DNA from: Capniomyces stellatus
Taxonomy: Eukaryota > Kickxellomycota > Harpellomycetes > Harpellales > Legeriomycetaceae
Length of the DNA stretch: 64,000 bases
Assembly: GCA_001661515.1 (NCBI GenBank)
Contig: LUVW01000015.1
Coordinates: forward strand, 205,553 to 269,552
Reading direction: 5' to 3'
Below, one piece after another: positions 38,050 through 49,500 of the stretch. The stretch's first letter is position 1; each line of letters starts with the position of its first letter. The notes below the pieces were generated by a model. The model was not told the origin of the DNA, did no database searches, and saw only the letters and a program-made list of their open reading frames with translations. A program made the position numbers and the translations under genes.

Positions 38050-41000
38050 CTATCTGCGCGGCATAAACCTAGATAAAGAGGTAAGGTCAAGTTTTTTAAG
38101 CGCAATAACAACGGATGCGTTCTGCTGATTATCTGTGTGCTGGCCATGTAGTGGGAATGACTCGACGGCCTTGTCAAAGCTCAGGCTGTTGGGCCGTTTG
38201 GCTTTGACGGAGTTATTGGAATGGTTTATTAGCGTTTTGGCATTTAATGTTTTGAACTTGTCTGTCTCCTTGGCGTCTGGGCTATGGCTGAGCTGCTGGT
38301 TTGTGTTTGAGCTGATGTCCGTGTTCTGGGGTTTTCCTTGACGAGCATCCTGGCTAGAATTAAACGCGTGGTGTCTATATGCCTCCAGCAACAAATCATT
38401 CATTATTGGGCAGCTCATAGCTTCCTCGCTTCGTTCAACAGTGTTCAGCAGGAAATATTTATTCATCATAGGGAACCTAATCAGGGGCAGGAGATCCTCA
38501 AGCGCTGCTCTTCGCCCATCCAAAACCGCCACTCGCATACTTGGCGACATCGGCGTTGACAGTCCTGGGGACAGAAACTTTCCATTGCTCGAACTGTTTA
38601 CCATAAACTTGCTGAAGTCACCGCTAGCGTAGTCATAACTCGTGCCGTTTGCGTTGGTGTAACCAAAGTCGTGGTTGTTGCTATTGGCTACACCCCCTGC
38701 TGTGACAAACATTGACCTGGACTTGTAAGAGTCCTTTCTCTTTGGCGAGTTTGGTGTAGACTGCGAGTGTAGAAACGAGTTTCTGCTTGGACTTTTGTGT
38801 CGACTTGGATATGGAATAAAACTGGCGTTTAAGTTTAAGTTTAGATTTGGGCTTAGAACTGGGTCCATTTTCGAGTTTAGCATGTTAAAGCTCTCTTTTA
38901 TCGCAGCTGACTTGGACTTTGGCCTAGTCTTCAGCTTGGGAGCCTCGAGCGGGTACGAGCCATAGCTTTCACTCATCACACGCTTTTCCAAGCTCTTGCT
39001 TTTAAGGCGCATTGGTATTGGTACATGGAACGCCTCTCCGCTATAGCTTACCAACTCGATCTCATTGTTTTCGTCGACTTGGATTGTCTTGCCGCAGCTA
39101 CTGCTTGATTTTGCCCTGCTCAACATGCTGCTTCTAGCAGGCATATTCGGTGCTAGCGACTTGGTCGTTTTTATTGGCTTTGAGAGTCTTGGTGATTTAG
39201 GCACCTTTTGCGACTTTATGAATCTTGGAAACTCGGGTGTCTTTGCTGACTCCAAACTATCGCCACTCTCCCCATCAAACACTACCCACTCCATCAGCGC
39301 TAAAAACAGATACTCCTCGCTTACTTCCAAATGCTCAATTATCAAAAACTCCATTAAACACTCCAAACTCGCCCAACAGAAGCCAGTCGACTCAAGCACC
39401 AATGATGGGTTGCTTTTGCAGTAGTTTTTGCAATACCTTGACGTTGACAATGAGTTGTGCTTTAGCGATAGCTCCCATATTTCCCAAACCGTCGCTGCAT
39501 TGACCAAAAGTCTCAGCCTGCTCCAACACAAGTCTACCAGATCCAAAACCGCAAACTGGTCTGCACACTTCAGCGTCTCGACTAGCTCCGCTGTTGCCTC
39601 GCTCTTGCTGGCCTCGCTCTTGTCAGTACTAGCAAGCTGGTTCCCCGTTGCTGTTGATGGTGAGGTTGAAAACGACTGCGATGCTGAAGCCTCCGTGTAT
39701 GGGCTTTTCTTGTGTGCATCGCCCTTTATAGTTGGCTTTACCTCCATTCCTCCTATTGTGAACAGCCCCGCTACTCGTGACACCTGTATCTCGCCTAGCT
39801 TAAAACAGTCTTTGTGGTATATGAACTCTATCATTCGCATTACAGCTGAGCCCTCAACCTCTCCAAGAAGCACTTTGTTTTCAAACGACTCTTGCATCCC
39901 GTTGTAAAACATCGCTTCAAAAACCGGTGATGCCTCCACTAATGCCTCTCGGTGCGCCCATACATATATAAAATCTGCCCCCGGTTTTCCGCCCTTATCC
40001 ACCGCCGCATCTGACTCGCTGTTTTCGTTTCTACCTTTATCAAAACCCCACTGGCCTTCCTTTTTCACTCGTCGATACCGCCGACTAATTCTTCTCGTAC
40101 TCTCCTTCTCCAGCCCGTCAAGAACATTCAGCGCGTTTTCAAACCCATCCTGACTCATCCTGTCCAGACTGTTCAAATTCCTTGTGTTTTTGAAATCGTC
40201 ATTCTTCTTCTCTATTTGCAAACATATATCAAACGGCAGGCCCCAGTATACCGAATATCCTGGTACTGAAACACTAAAAGCTTCCAAGTGCCTTTTAACC
40301 CCATCCTCTCCCAAATCAAACACGTCTGCCTTATAATTTTGCTTTCTATTCTCACATAAACTGCCACTCTCTTCAACACATCGATCCTTAGTACAGCCGC
40401 CGATATCCGACTCATCAATATCGTCCTGGTACACCTCGCTAAAATCAACTATCTCGCTCCCCTCTTCAACAGCAAACTGCTCGAATTCAAGAAATCCGGT
40501 TTGATACTTTCTAGGCATTTTTTGCAACATTCTGAACTTTGTCACTAGCTGAAGCGTATCGTCCTTAGCCAACATGCCGATGTCCTTTTCTTTTAAAAAC
40601 TCTTTATCGCCCCATATACAATTGTCCTTGTTAAACCACACCATTGCCTTGCTTGTGATTCTATCTGACTTACTCTTGACTCTCTTGTCTGTAGCATCAG
40701 GGTTTATATCAGCTTGGAATATCAATTCCACCTGCCTTGAAACATCCTTGCTATCTACATCTTTTTCGCTACCCCTAACTTCTTTTAGCTTGTCGTCTCT
40801 GTTGTTGCCGCCGTTGTCACTTGGCAAGGTGGAACTGTCAGTTTTATTATCACGCTCAATTTCTTCTTCGAACGACAGGTACAGCGCAATTCTCTATATT
40901 TAAACACAACATTGTTTATAAAATAGAAACAGAGGTGTTAGCAAGCGTATATTTCACTATCTACATCATACTATTTACTAGTACGTGTCATTACCATTCC

Positions 41001-41393
41001 ATCAGCACATTTCTCTTTCACTAGCTTGCAGCTCCATTCAGCTTCGTCTGCTACAAACCCTGGACTACTGTGAACAATGTCGCAGGGTAATTCATTCCAT
41101 CCATTGATTTGCCATCGATACACGTACTATTACACGGAAAGAAGAAGAAAAGTATATACACATATTCATATCAACACAGTGCGACTGACTCTAACATTTG
41201 CATGTGGAATTGAACTCCTTTCTTTTGTATATGCATGTTTACGTATATGTATGCGACTAGAACACACAATACATACCTGCGAGTTAGTTCCAACCATCTC
41301 AATGTACTGCTTGGATAGTGCGTTTTTATCCGCAAGTTTATAATTATGTTTCCCTTTGTAGCCTGTTTTGTTTCCAACACCACCGCTTTTCGC
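38050..41393 (-). CDS. MATH-BTB-BACK-like domain protein with long low-complexity C-terminus
   Basis: Likely cullin-3 substrate adaptor. Minus-strand exons: 41393-41277, 41126-40995, 40893-38050; about 1,030 residues. The first exon has no ATG except in EMVGTNSQ, so either that ATG starts the protein or a start-codon exon lies upstream (an ATG-GTAAAG is at 41724-41722). N-terminal part: YVYRWQINGWNELPCDIVHS then MRIALYLSFEEEIERDNK, a MATH-like sandwich interrupted by inserts. BTB core: WAHREALVEASPVFEAMFYN, then VLLGEVEGSAVMRMIEFIYH. The BACK-like part has CADQFAVLDLVDLCWSRL and NPSLVLESTGFCWASLECLM. The C-terminal third is Ser/Pro/Lys-rich and probably disordered. Coding-strand purine content falls from 5' to 3'. 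Confidence 0.85.
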
Positions 41394-44300
41394 CTAGTAG
41401 TGTATTTTTTTTGTTTCTATTCTGTTATTGTTTCTATTCTGTTCTGTTCTGTTTCCGTTTGTGTTATGTTTCTGTTCTGTTTCTATTCCTTTCTATTCTG
41501 TTTCTGTGTGTATTGAATGTTATTTTGGAAGGTGTAGGCAACAAGTGGAAAATGCATAAAGCTAGTGTTTGTCTATCTTTCTGCCTGTTGGGTATTTATG
41601 TGATGTGCCTAGATACTAGAGTACCGTCAATGGTTTGTTTTTTTTTTCCTTCGTTTACAGAGTATCACTGTAGGAAGTCTATTTATGCTATATTTGGAAC
41701 TTTAAACTTTATAGTCTTTACCATGTTACACTTGCTTTTTTAACGAATTAACCCTAATTTCGTAGTATCCATAGAAGAAGAAAAAGGCATTAGTAGCAAA
41801 CCAGCTTTGTTCAAAAACGAATTAATTGTCATATAACCACTTTGGCTGTTCTGGATATTCTATTTATATATACCTCTACTAATCCTGTGTTGCTTTGTTT
41901 AACGTCAGTCTTTTATAAAATCAAAACAAATTCAATCTCAATTTATTTTAATTGTCTTTGCTTGAGTTTTCACACCTATTTATTCCTCGCTCGTTAATTT
42001 GATTCTACCAACTGCTACTTGATTGATAAATTCCAGGTTAATTAAGCTCGCTTTTTTTTTCTTTCCGTTTTTCGAGAATTTGCTTCTTAACAAACTAATC
42101 TCAACAGATTAAAGCTGCTATTACTCGTTCTTTCATTCGTGAGTTAGTCACACAACGTGTCGCTTAATTATAATTATTTACATGTTTTTGCTACGTTATA
42201 CAGAGTTTGTGCTATTTCAAGTTTTCATCACTTTTGCCTTTTTAATTGAGCAAATCTGTTTATTAGTTAATTCGTACAATCGGGCTTCTTAATTAAATGT
42301 TTAAATTCTAAACAGTGTTTCTTTTCAGACCAATTTCTGTATCCAGGTGCACAATTAGTCAATATACTTTTTCTTTTACACTTAATTCCACAATTCCGCA
42401 TTTCAAGCCTTTTTATTTATTTATGTCACGCTTTAAGCTTTTAGATTTCCTCTAAACCAACTTGCTATTCAACTTCTATGCACTCGTTTTCTTTTGTGTT
42501 TACACGCCAAAAATTAACTGGGGCTCATGCTTATTTTTCCCTTTGAAATAATTGCCAAAAAGTCCAAGCTATAGCTGATTCACCATGTTTTATCCCATTG
42601 CAAGTGATTCACTCGTATTTGGATGTATAATTCTAAGCGAAATTTTACAATAAAAAAAAGGTTTCGGGCGAATTGCTGATCAAAAATACCATTTGATTCA
42701 GTCATTTATTTAAGTGTCATCTAAATTTGGGATCTTCATCCTGCAAACATAAATAGTTTACTAGCAGGGGAAAATAAATAAAACGTTCAACTACAACAAG
42801 TCTTGTAAACGCATAAACGGGTTGAGCTTTGTAAGTACGTTTCCCGTCACTATTGCATAAAGCAACAGCTATTTGTTGCTTCTATACTAAACAAACCCCT
42901 TTCCTCAAGTGCTTTATTTGCATACTTTGTAACTTTTAAATAACAAATTTTCGAGTTTTACAAATGGAAATCGAATACAATGATAAAAAATAAAGAGGAC
43001 AAACTGATTCAGTGTAATATTTGTTTGATTATAGCGAAACAAGTAACAACAAGCCCGTAACGTAAACGGCCTGTACTTGGCAAGGTATGGATAGAGATGT
43101 GAATAAAATCAATACAGTAAATAAACATTGTTTTGTATTTTATTGTTTGCTTATGAATGATAACTCATAGTTCAAGTTTATGGATTTCAAAGATTAGTTT
43201 AAGCCATAGTTTAATGTAAATATTGTAATGGTACGAGTTTAGTCTTTTTTTTTCCACTAATCAGCTGAAGGTTAAGAATATATGTCTTTTTTTATTACTG
43301 AAATAAATATATACATTTTTATTATTGAAATCAAGCGTTTTTTTATATTGATGAACTAGGGTTAATCAATTTTGATCAGCATAAAAACAATCCACTGATT
43401 TAGTTCAAAAAAAAAACACGATTCACCAACACAATACTTGATGTACTCGGAAATAATGATTGAGCCTATTTGCTTTGTAATTCTGAGTTCAATCAGAAAG
43501 AAAATATTCCAACTTGAATTTTTTTTTTGCATTCAAAATTGGTAAAACCCAAACAAGTGCAAAAACAATGTTATATTTAAGAACATCAATGTCATTGTTG
43601 CCATCAATGCTTTTGTAATGTTTTTGTAATATTATCAAGCTATGGTGGAATAGAACCAGTGTTATCAATTGATTTGTTTATTTAGACTTTACTAATTATC
43701 AGAAATGAAAAAATATATATATCTCCTCCATTTCAGTATTCTATTGACTGAGCACACCACAAGCTTGCTAAAGCAGTAAATATTTGCAGACAAAAAGTAT
43801 TCAAACGTACCTAGGCATTGTGCCGTTATTGTATTGCTTTTGCACCAAGTCCTAACCATTCCATATTATCTGTTCTATAAGAACAAAGTGCCGATACCAT
43901 GTCTAGTTGACTCAGAGTTTAATGAGATTGAGCCACCACTGATGTTACAAATCTGTGGCCTAGCAATTACCAATAGTGCAAAGTAGTTGTTTGAAGTTAA
44001 ATTCCAAGATTACAAAAACAAAACTAAAAGACAGATGATGCTATAAAGGGGTATATTGTGCAATAAAAAGTACAACATCTGTACCATCCTGAACCTAAAT
44101 CATCGTATTGCGACAATACTTTGTAGAAATTCCAACTTGACACTGATTTCCAAGATCAGTGTTCTAATATCACCAACTCCACACTAAATAAATTAATGAT
44201 TTATTCCTTTTCAAGACCATGCTTTTTTTATTAATTGAACAAAATTGGCAATAAGGAAAATATCCAATATACATCAAAAAAATGCAAGCCAAAGTAAATG

Positions 44301-44544
44301 GGCACAACAAATACAAAATGTTTTAAATGGCCATTGTAGAAACTTGTCTAGAGTAGATTTAATGTTTGTTGAAGAGTGGAAGATTGGATTTATTAGTGAG
44401 TTCGGCGTAACTATGGAGGTTCTGCTATATTCCTTACTAAAAATAACTAATGAACAAGAGCAAAAAACCAAAAGACCAAAACAAACTGTTTTTATGAACA
44501 TAATTTTGGGTTTGGGGACTAGTGAAAACCAAAAATTTCAGCGA
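41394..44544. other. Gene-poor 3.1 kb upstream of the MATH-BTB gene
   Basis: Starts with TTCTATTCTGTTCTG-type repeats (about 41417-41510). The rest is AT-rich. Two open stretches on the plus strand near the tRNAs (43780-43986 and 44245-44574) are discussed as findings; neither is accepted as a gene. Confidence 0.4.
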
Positions 44545-44626
44545 GTCAGTGTGTCCGAGCGGTTAAGGAGATAGACTTGAAATCTATTGGGCTATGCCCG
44601 CACAGGTTCAAATCCTGTCGCTGACG
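44545..44626 (+). tRNA. tRNA-Ser (UGA)
   Basis: A complete cloverleaf with a long variable arm. The 7-bp acceptor GTCAGTG pairs with CGCTGAC; D arm TCC..GGA; anticodon stem ATAGA/TCTAT with loop CTTGAAA (anticodon TGA). The variable arm is TGGGCTATGCCCGCA and the T arm CAGGTTCAAATCCTG. No intron. Discriminator G, as expected for serine. Confidence 0.95.
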
Positions 44627-44633
44627 ATATCTT

Positions 44634-44704
44634 GCGTAGATGGTTTAGTGGTATAATTGCCGCCTGCCACGCGGCAGACCCGGGTTCGATTCCCGGTCTA
44701 CGCA
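44634..44704 (+). tRNA. tRNA-Gly (GCC)
   Basis: A 71-nt cloverleaf. Acceptor GCGTAGA pairs with TCTACGC, discriminator A. Anticodon stem GCCGC/GCGGC with loop CTGCCAC gives anticodon GCC. T arm CCGGGTTCGATTCCCGG. It starts seven bases after the tRNA-Ser, and the spacer has no T run. Confidence 0.96.
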
Positions 44705-44708
44705 TTTC

Positions 44709-44723
44709 TTTTATGCTTTTTTT
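44709..44723 (+). terminator. RNA polymerase III terminator of the tRNA pair
   Basis: A TTTT begins five bases after the tRNA-Gly and a T7 run follows at 44717. The Ser-Gly spacer ATATCTT has no TTTT, so this is the first good terminator for both tRNAs. Confidence 0.75.
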
Positions 44724-46544
44724 AATTTTTTTTTTACATAATTAATTTTTTGAATTTATTAAAGCATAACAGGTTGCACAAGGTTATTTTTTTTCCAGAC
44801 TGGTTTCTAGTAGTAACAAGATGAGTGGTAGTAATGAGGTGAAGGACTGGAAAATAATTTGAGATGTGGCTTATAAACCAACAGACTTACAACGGCATAT
44901 GGTGTTGTCAAGCTGTAGTGGTGGGGTGTGAAAAGAATGTTGTTAAATAGCTAAATAGGTTGACCAAAACGTCTATGAGGAGCAGTTTCTGACAATTCGT
45001 AATTAATTGCGAAAACCTATAATCATCAAAGAGCGTGTACATATTTAGTGGATTAACTAGGAATGATGTCTGGCTATACGAGGTATATGCTAATCATACA
45101 ATGTTAGTAGTGTTATTACAAAGGTTGGACAGGATAGGTAGTAGAACCAAACACGATAATTCAAATATAATTTAAAAAGAAATGAGTAGCCGAGTAAATG
45201 CACAGAGTAGCGAGGCATTGAGGAAATAGGGCAATGAAAGTTAAAAGGTCTAAATTTGGTTGGAGGTTAATTTAAAGAGTCAATTCTGAACAAAAGTAAT
45301 GGGAATGAAATAAAATAATGATGTTATAAATTAATAAGAAAAGCAGAAATGAAAACAAAAAAGACCAATTGGATGTCAGTGGAAATATTCAAGTGAACGA
45401 GATTTAAATGAGAGAAATTAAAACTGAAAAAAAAAAGGTGTAATAAATCGAACTGGTCAGCGAATAGCACAGTTGGAGGGTGATTAAATTGGTTGAATTT
45501 TAAAAAAACAAGTGAGATTTGTATTGTAATTGAGTTAAAATAGGTAAAAGTAAGGTAGATAAAATAAACAAAATGATAAATTTGAGAAAAGGAAGAGCAA
45601 GTGAAAGAGGAGTAATTGGATAAAACCGAGTTGGGAAACAGAAATCAATACCAGAATATCGAAAGCAGACCAGAGCAAAAAAGAAAGGAAGAAAAAAAAA
45701 GGGAAGAAAAATTGGAAATGTGCAAAAGTGAAAATTGAAAAGAAAGGAAAATGCGGTAAAGAAATACGAAAACAAAACAAAAAATAAATAAGCGAAAAAC
45801 ACCATCAGTTTACACATCAGAAGAAGGCGTGGTGAAAGTTCAAACAGAGCAAAAAGAATTGGATGTTGTTATTTCGACTTTTGAAAAAAAAAAAGACGAA
45901 GATAATTAAGAAACGAATGAATAAACCAACGTAAATAAAGCTAAAAAAGAGTGTTGGTATTTACATTAAAGAACGATAGTGTTTATCATACCTGTATATT
46001 ATACAAGCTTTTATTTCGTTGGTGATAGTTTTTGTTTGAACATAAATGCGGGTTGATTCTGTTTGGTAATTAAGGATAGAAAAGATCGACTTGGATGTTG
46101 GCGGAAATATATCACAGCAAAAGAGAAAGGTAGTATACAATATAATAAAACATCAAGCCAAGGAACGGAGGAAATAAGAAAAGAAAAAGATCAGAACCGG
46201 ATACAAGCAAACAATAAAGTGTACGGGATCAGGGAAGAAAAAAGTAAATTGAGAATTGTAACTTTAAATGTAAATAAGACAAGGAAAACAGAGGTATTGA
46301 GCATAATAATCAAGTACAGAGACACGTATAAAGAGGTATTTTTTTTTAAAAAAAAGAGAGGGAAAATAGCTTGATTCAAAACTAATCAAAACAAAGTAAA
46401 CTGGTAAAAGTAAATAGCAAAAAGTGGCGAAACAGTAAAAGGATATATGTATAAATAAATTCAAAACAAAAGCGCAAACTCACAAACTCAGTAAACGACG
46501 GGGGATAAATAAAAAGGGCGATATAAACAAAAGAGCAAGAAGAG
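44724..46544. other. Intergenic 1.8 kb upstream of the kinesin gene
   Basis: Purine-rich on the + strand (about 45150-46540), which produces spurious hydrophobic frames on the other strand. The frame 46063-46374 is likewise low complexity. A long purine-rich 5' UTR is possible. Confidence 0.4.
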
Positions 46545-49500
46545 ATGGCAAAGATAATAAAAGCAGGGAGAAGGGGTCCGTTGAAGAGAAAGGCAGCAAT
46601 AGCAGCAATCACAGAAATAAAGGGCAGAACACGAAAAGCAGCCAGCAAGGCAGTAAAGTTTGCCGATATAACAGATGAGGAAACAACAGAGATAGATCCG
46701 AAGCCGGGGCGAATGAAAAAGCGTAGTGATAGCGTAGAAAGCTGGGAAAGTTCGAATGGGGAGTTTGAAGGAGAGAGTATTGGTATGGAGGTTGAAGAAA
46801 ATAGGTTAGCTAGCCAACGAGGAACTGATACAGGGAATGGTTCGGTAAGAGTGACGAGAAATGGAGCGAATAGGATGAGCAGCAGGAGTCAGAATACAGA
46901 TATGATTGAAAACGAAGAGATTGATGGTAGCGTGACATTAAATGAGCTGAAAACTTTACAAAACAGACGAGTGGTTCCGCAAAAGAAGCCGGTATTGGCA
47001 CATGGCGTTGGTTCTCCATTGATGATAGGTAGGCCACCAATACATCTAAACAGCATACCATACAATGGTAATGGTGGGTCGACAGCAGGGTTAAGATCAG
47101 GTAGAAATACAATGAACAGCAGTAGTGCTGTTAATGGAGGTGGAAAGGGATTGGTGGATGGTGGGGTTGTTGGAGTGCAATTGGGTGTTGAGGGAGATGG
47201 TGTTGTGGGATCGAATGGGGCGAATCCAGCGCTTTTCAGCCCTAAAGGAGGGAGTCTGCAGCAGAATGGAATTGGCAGAGATTTCAATTATACGCCAAAG
47301 AGAATGGGTATATTTAGCCCAACAGGAGGAGCAGGAGAGTTTCTGAGAGGAACAGCGACAAAGACACCGTTTACAAACAGAAAGACCATAGCAGAGTACA
47401 GTCCGCTACACGACCCGATAGAGGTAAGTATAGATAAAAGGATAAATAAGAGGATAAATACTAGTATAAATAAAAGGATGTAGGAGGGGGGGGAATAGAG
47501 GCGTAAAAGGAAAAAGAAAAGAATAGAGAAGGAATAGATGTAGTAGCTAAATTGATTGGATAATGGAACAAATAGACGTTTCTAAAGCTGAAGCCGGTGG
47601 TAGAGGGAGACACAGAGGCGGCTCTGATGGAAATGAATGGGCAGGATAAGACGGGATCAAAAACCAACAACCAGTTGGTTACAGTTGAAATGAAGGTGTT
47701 GGGAGATAAGGAGATAGAGATCATCAAGCAGACAGCGGATTTGAAGAGCAAAAGAGAAAGGTACTTGTTTGCAGGAGTGCTGACGGATAAATTAGGAGAT
47801 GACGGGCTGTACAATAGGACAGCAAAAGAGCTGACGAAGAAGGTGATTGGGGGGAAGAACTCACTGTTGTTTACATACGGGACAACGGGATCAGGAAAGA
47901 CATATGCAATGCAAGGGACGGGGACGCAGCCAGGGCTGGTTTTTAGGTCGCTGAGCGAGATAGTAAAGAAGATTGAGGCGTTGAACAGGCGTGGAATATA
48001 TAGCAGAAACAAAGGAACAGGGGTGATCTACGAGGATGGATACTCATTGAAGCCAAAGTATGCAACGCAGGTGGAATGGAGCAAAGACCCGCGGGTGGTG
48101 CAGCCAAATATCAGGGAAATTGTAGGAGAGGAAAAATGGATATCGACAATCAATGGGTGGTTTGTAAAGGAGGAGGGGGAGGCACTGGATACAGACTCAG
48201 AGGACGAGGAAGTGGACGAGTTTGACGACAGTAGGATGTACAGGTACAGTTTGTACCTATCGTACTTTGAAGTGTACAATGAACAGGTGGTTGATCTGCT
48301 GGACTTGGATACACTGACAAAGGCGTCAGAGGATGAGGAGGCAGGAAAACTGCAGAAGGGGGCAAAGTCGCGTCGGGGTAGGGGCAGGGGTCGAGGGGGC
48401 GCGTACAGGCTGAATGCAGAGACAGGCAGAGGGGGGAATAAGCAGACGTATGAGGAGATAGCAGGGGTGGAGAAGAAGGCGTTGGGGCTGAGAAGCGAGA
48501 CGGGAAAGGGAATAAACACGTTTGTTGATGGGCTGACAGAAATCAGAGTGGCAACGATAGAGGATGTGGTGAGGGTGTTGGTGCACGCGCAAATGAGAAG
48601 GAGTGTGCATGCAACAGGACTAAACAGCGCAAGTTCGCGCAGTCATGCAATATGTGTAGGCAGGCTGGTGAAGTGGAAGAGCACGCATGACCTGGTGCCC
48701 TTGGAGCCTATTCCTTTGGCGGCAGAGATAACGTTGAGCACGCTGACTATGGTGGATTTGGCGGGGTCTGAGAGGGCAAAGTCGACGAGGAATGTTGGGG
48801 ACAGGCTGGTGGAGTCAAGCAGCATAAATCTGTCGTTGATGGCGCTGAAGAGGTGTATGGATGTGCTGAGGTTCAACTCGGAGGTAACAATTGAGCAGAT
48901 GCAGTTGGTTCCATACAACGAAAGCAAGCTGACAAGGCTGATGCAGCCGTCGCTTGAGGGCGGAGCAAAGACTGTGATGCTGGTGTGTGTGGACCCGCAG
49001 CAGCTGAGCGGGGCAGTTCGGGGTGTGGGAACGGGGGAGACTCTGAGTGTGCTGGAGTTTGCACACGTGGCGAGCACGATTATTCTGAGCGCAAAGCAGA
49101 ACAAAACAATAACAAAGGCAGCAAACGCCAGTTCAAATGGGCTCGAAACAACGCCTGGGTTTATGTCGCCAACAAAAAGCAGGGGACAGCAGGGGCTGGG
49201 AGTGATGACGCCAACAATGATGCAAAACAGCAAGCTGAGAGGCGAGAGTAAGCTCCTGCTAGCCAGTGCCAGGAAGAACGCTTTAGACTTTTTTGAGGCT
49301 GAGGCAAGGCCTGTGAAGGCAAGCAACTTTGGAAATGGTAGGTATGGGCTAGGTCACAGCCGAGGTAACAGCTCGGACGAAGGAGGTGGCAGAAGAGGAA
49401 GGGAAAGCGGTGAGGGTGAGCCTGATGAGGACGATTGCCACATCGACTTGTCGCAACTGATTCTGGCAACCAACTCGGCAAGAACATCAATGGTTGGGGT

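Noticed and set aside
38135..39907. Several plus-strand frames of 60-160 codons
   Set aside because: All are antisense to the long MATH-BTB exon, whose domains are recognisable.
45500..45817. Phe/Leu-rich 105-codon minus-strand frame
   Set aside because: Pure composition effect of a purine-rich plus strand; low complexity and no start context.
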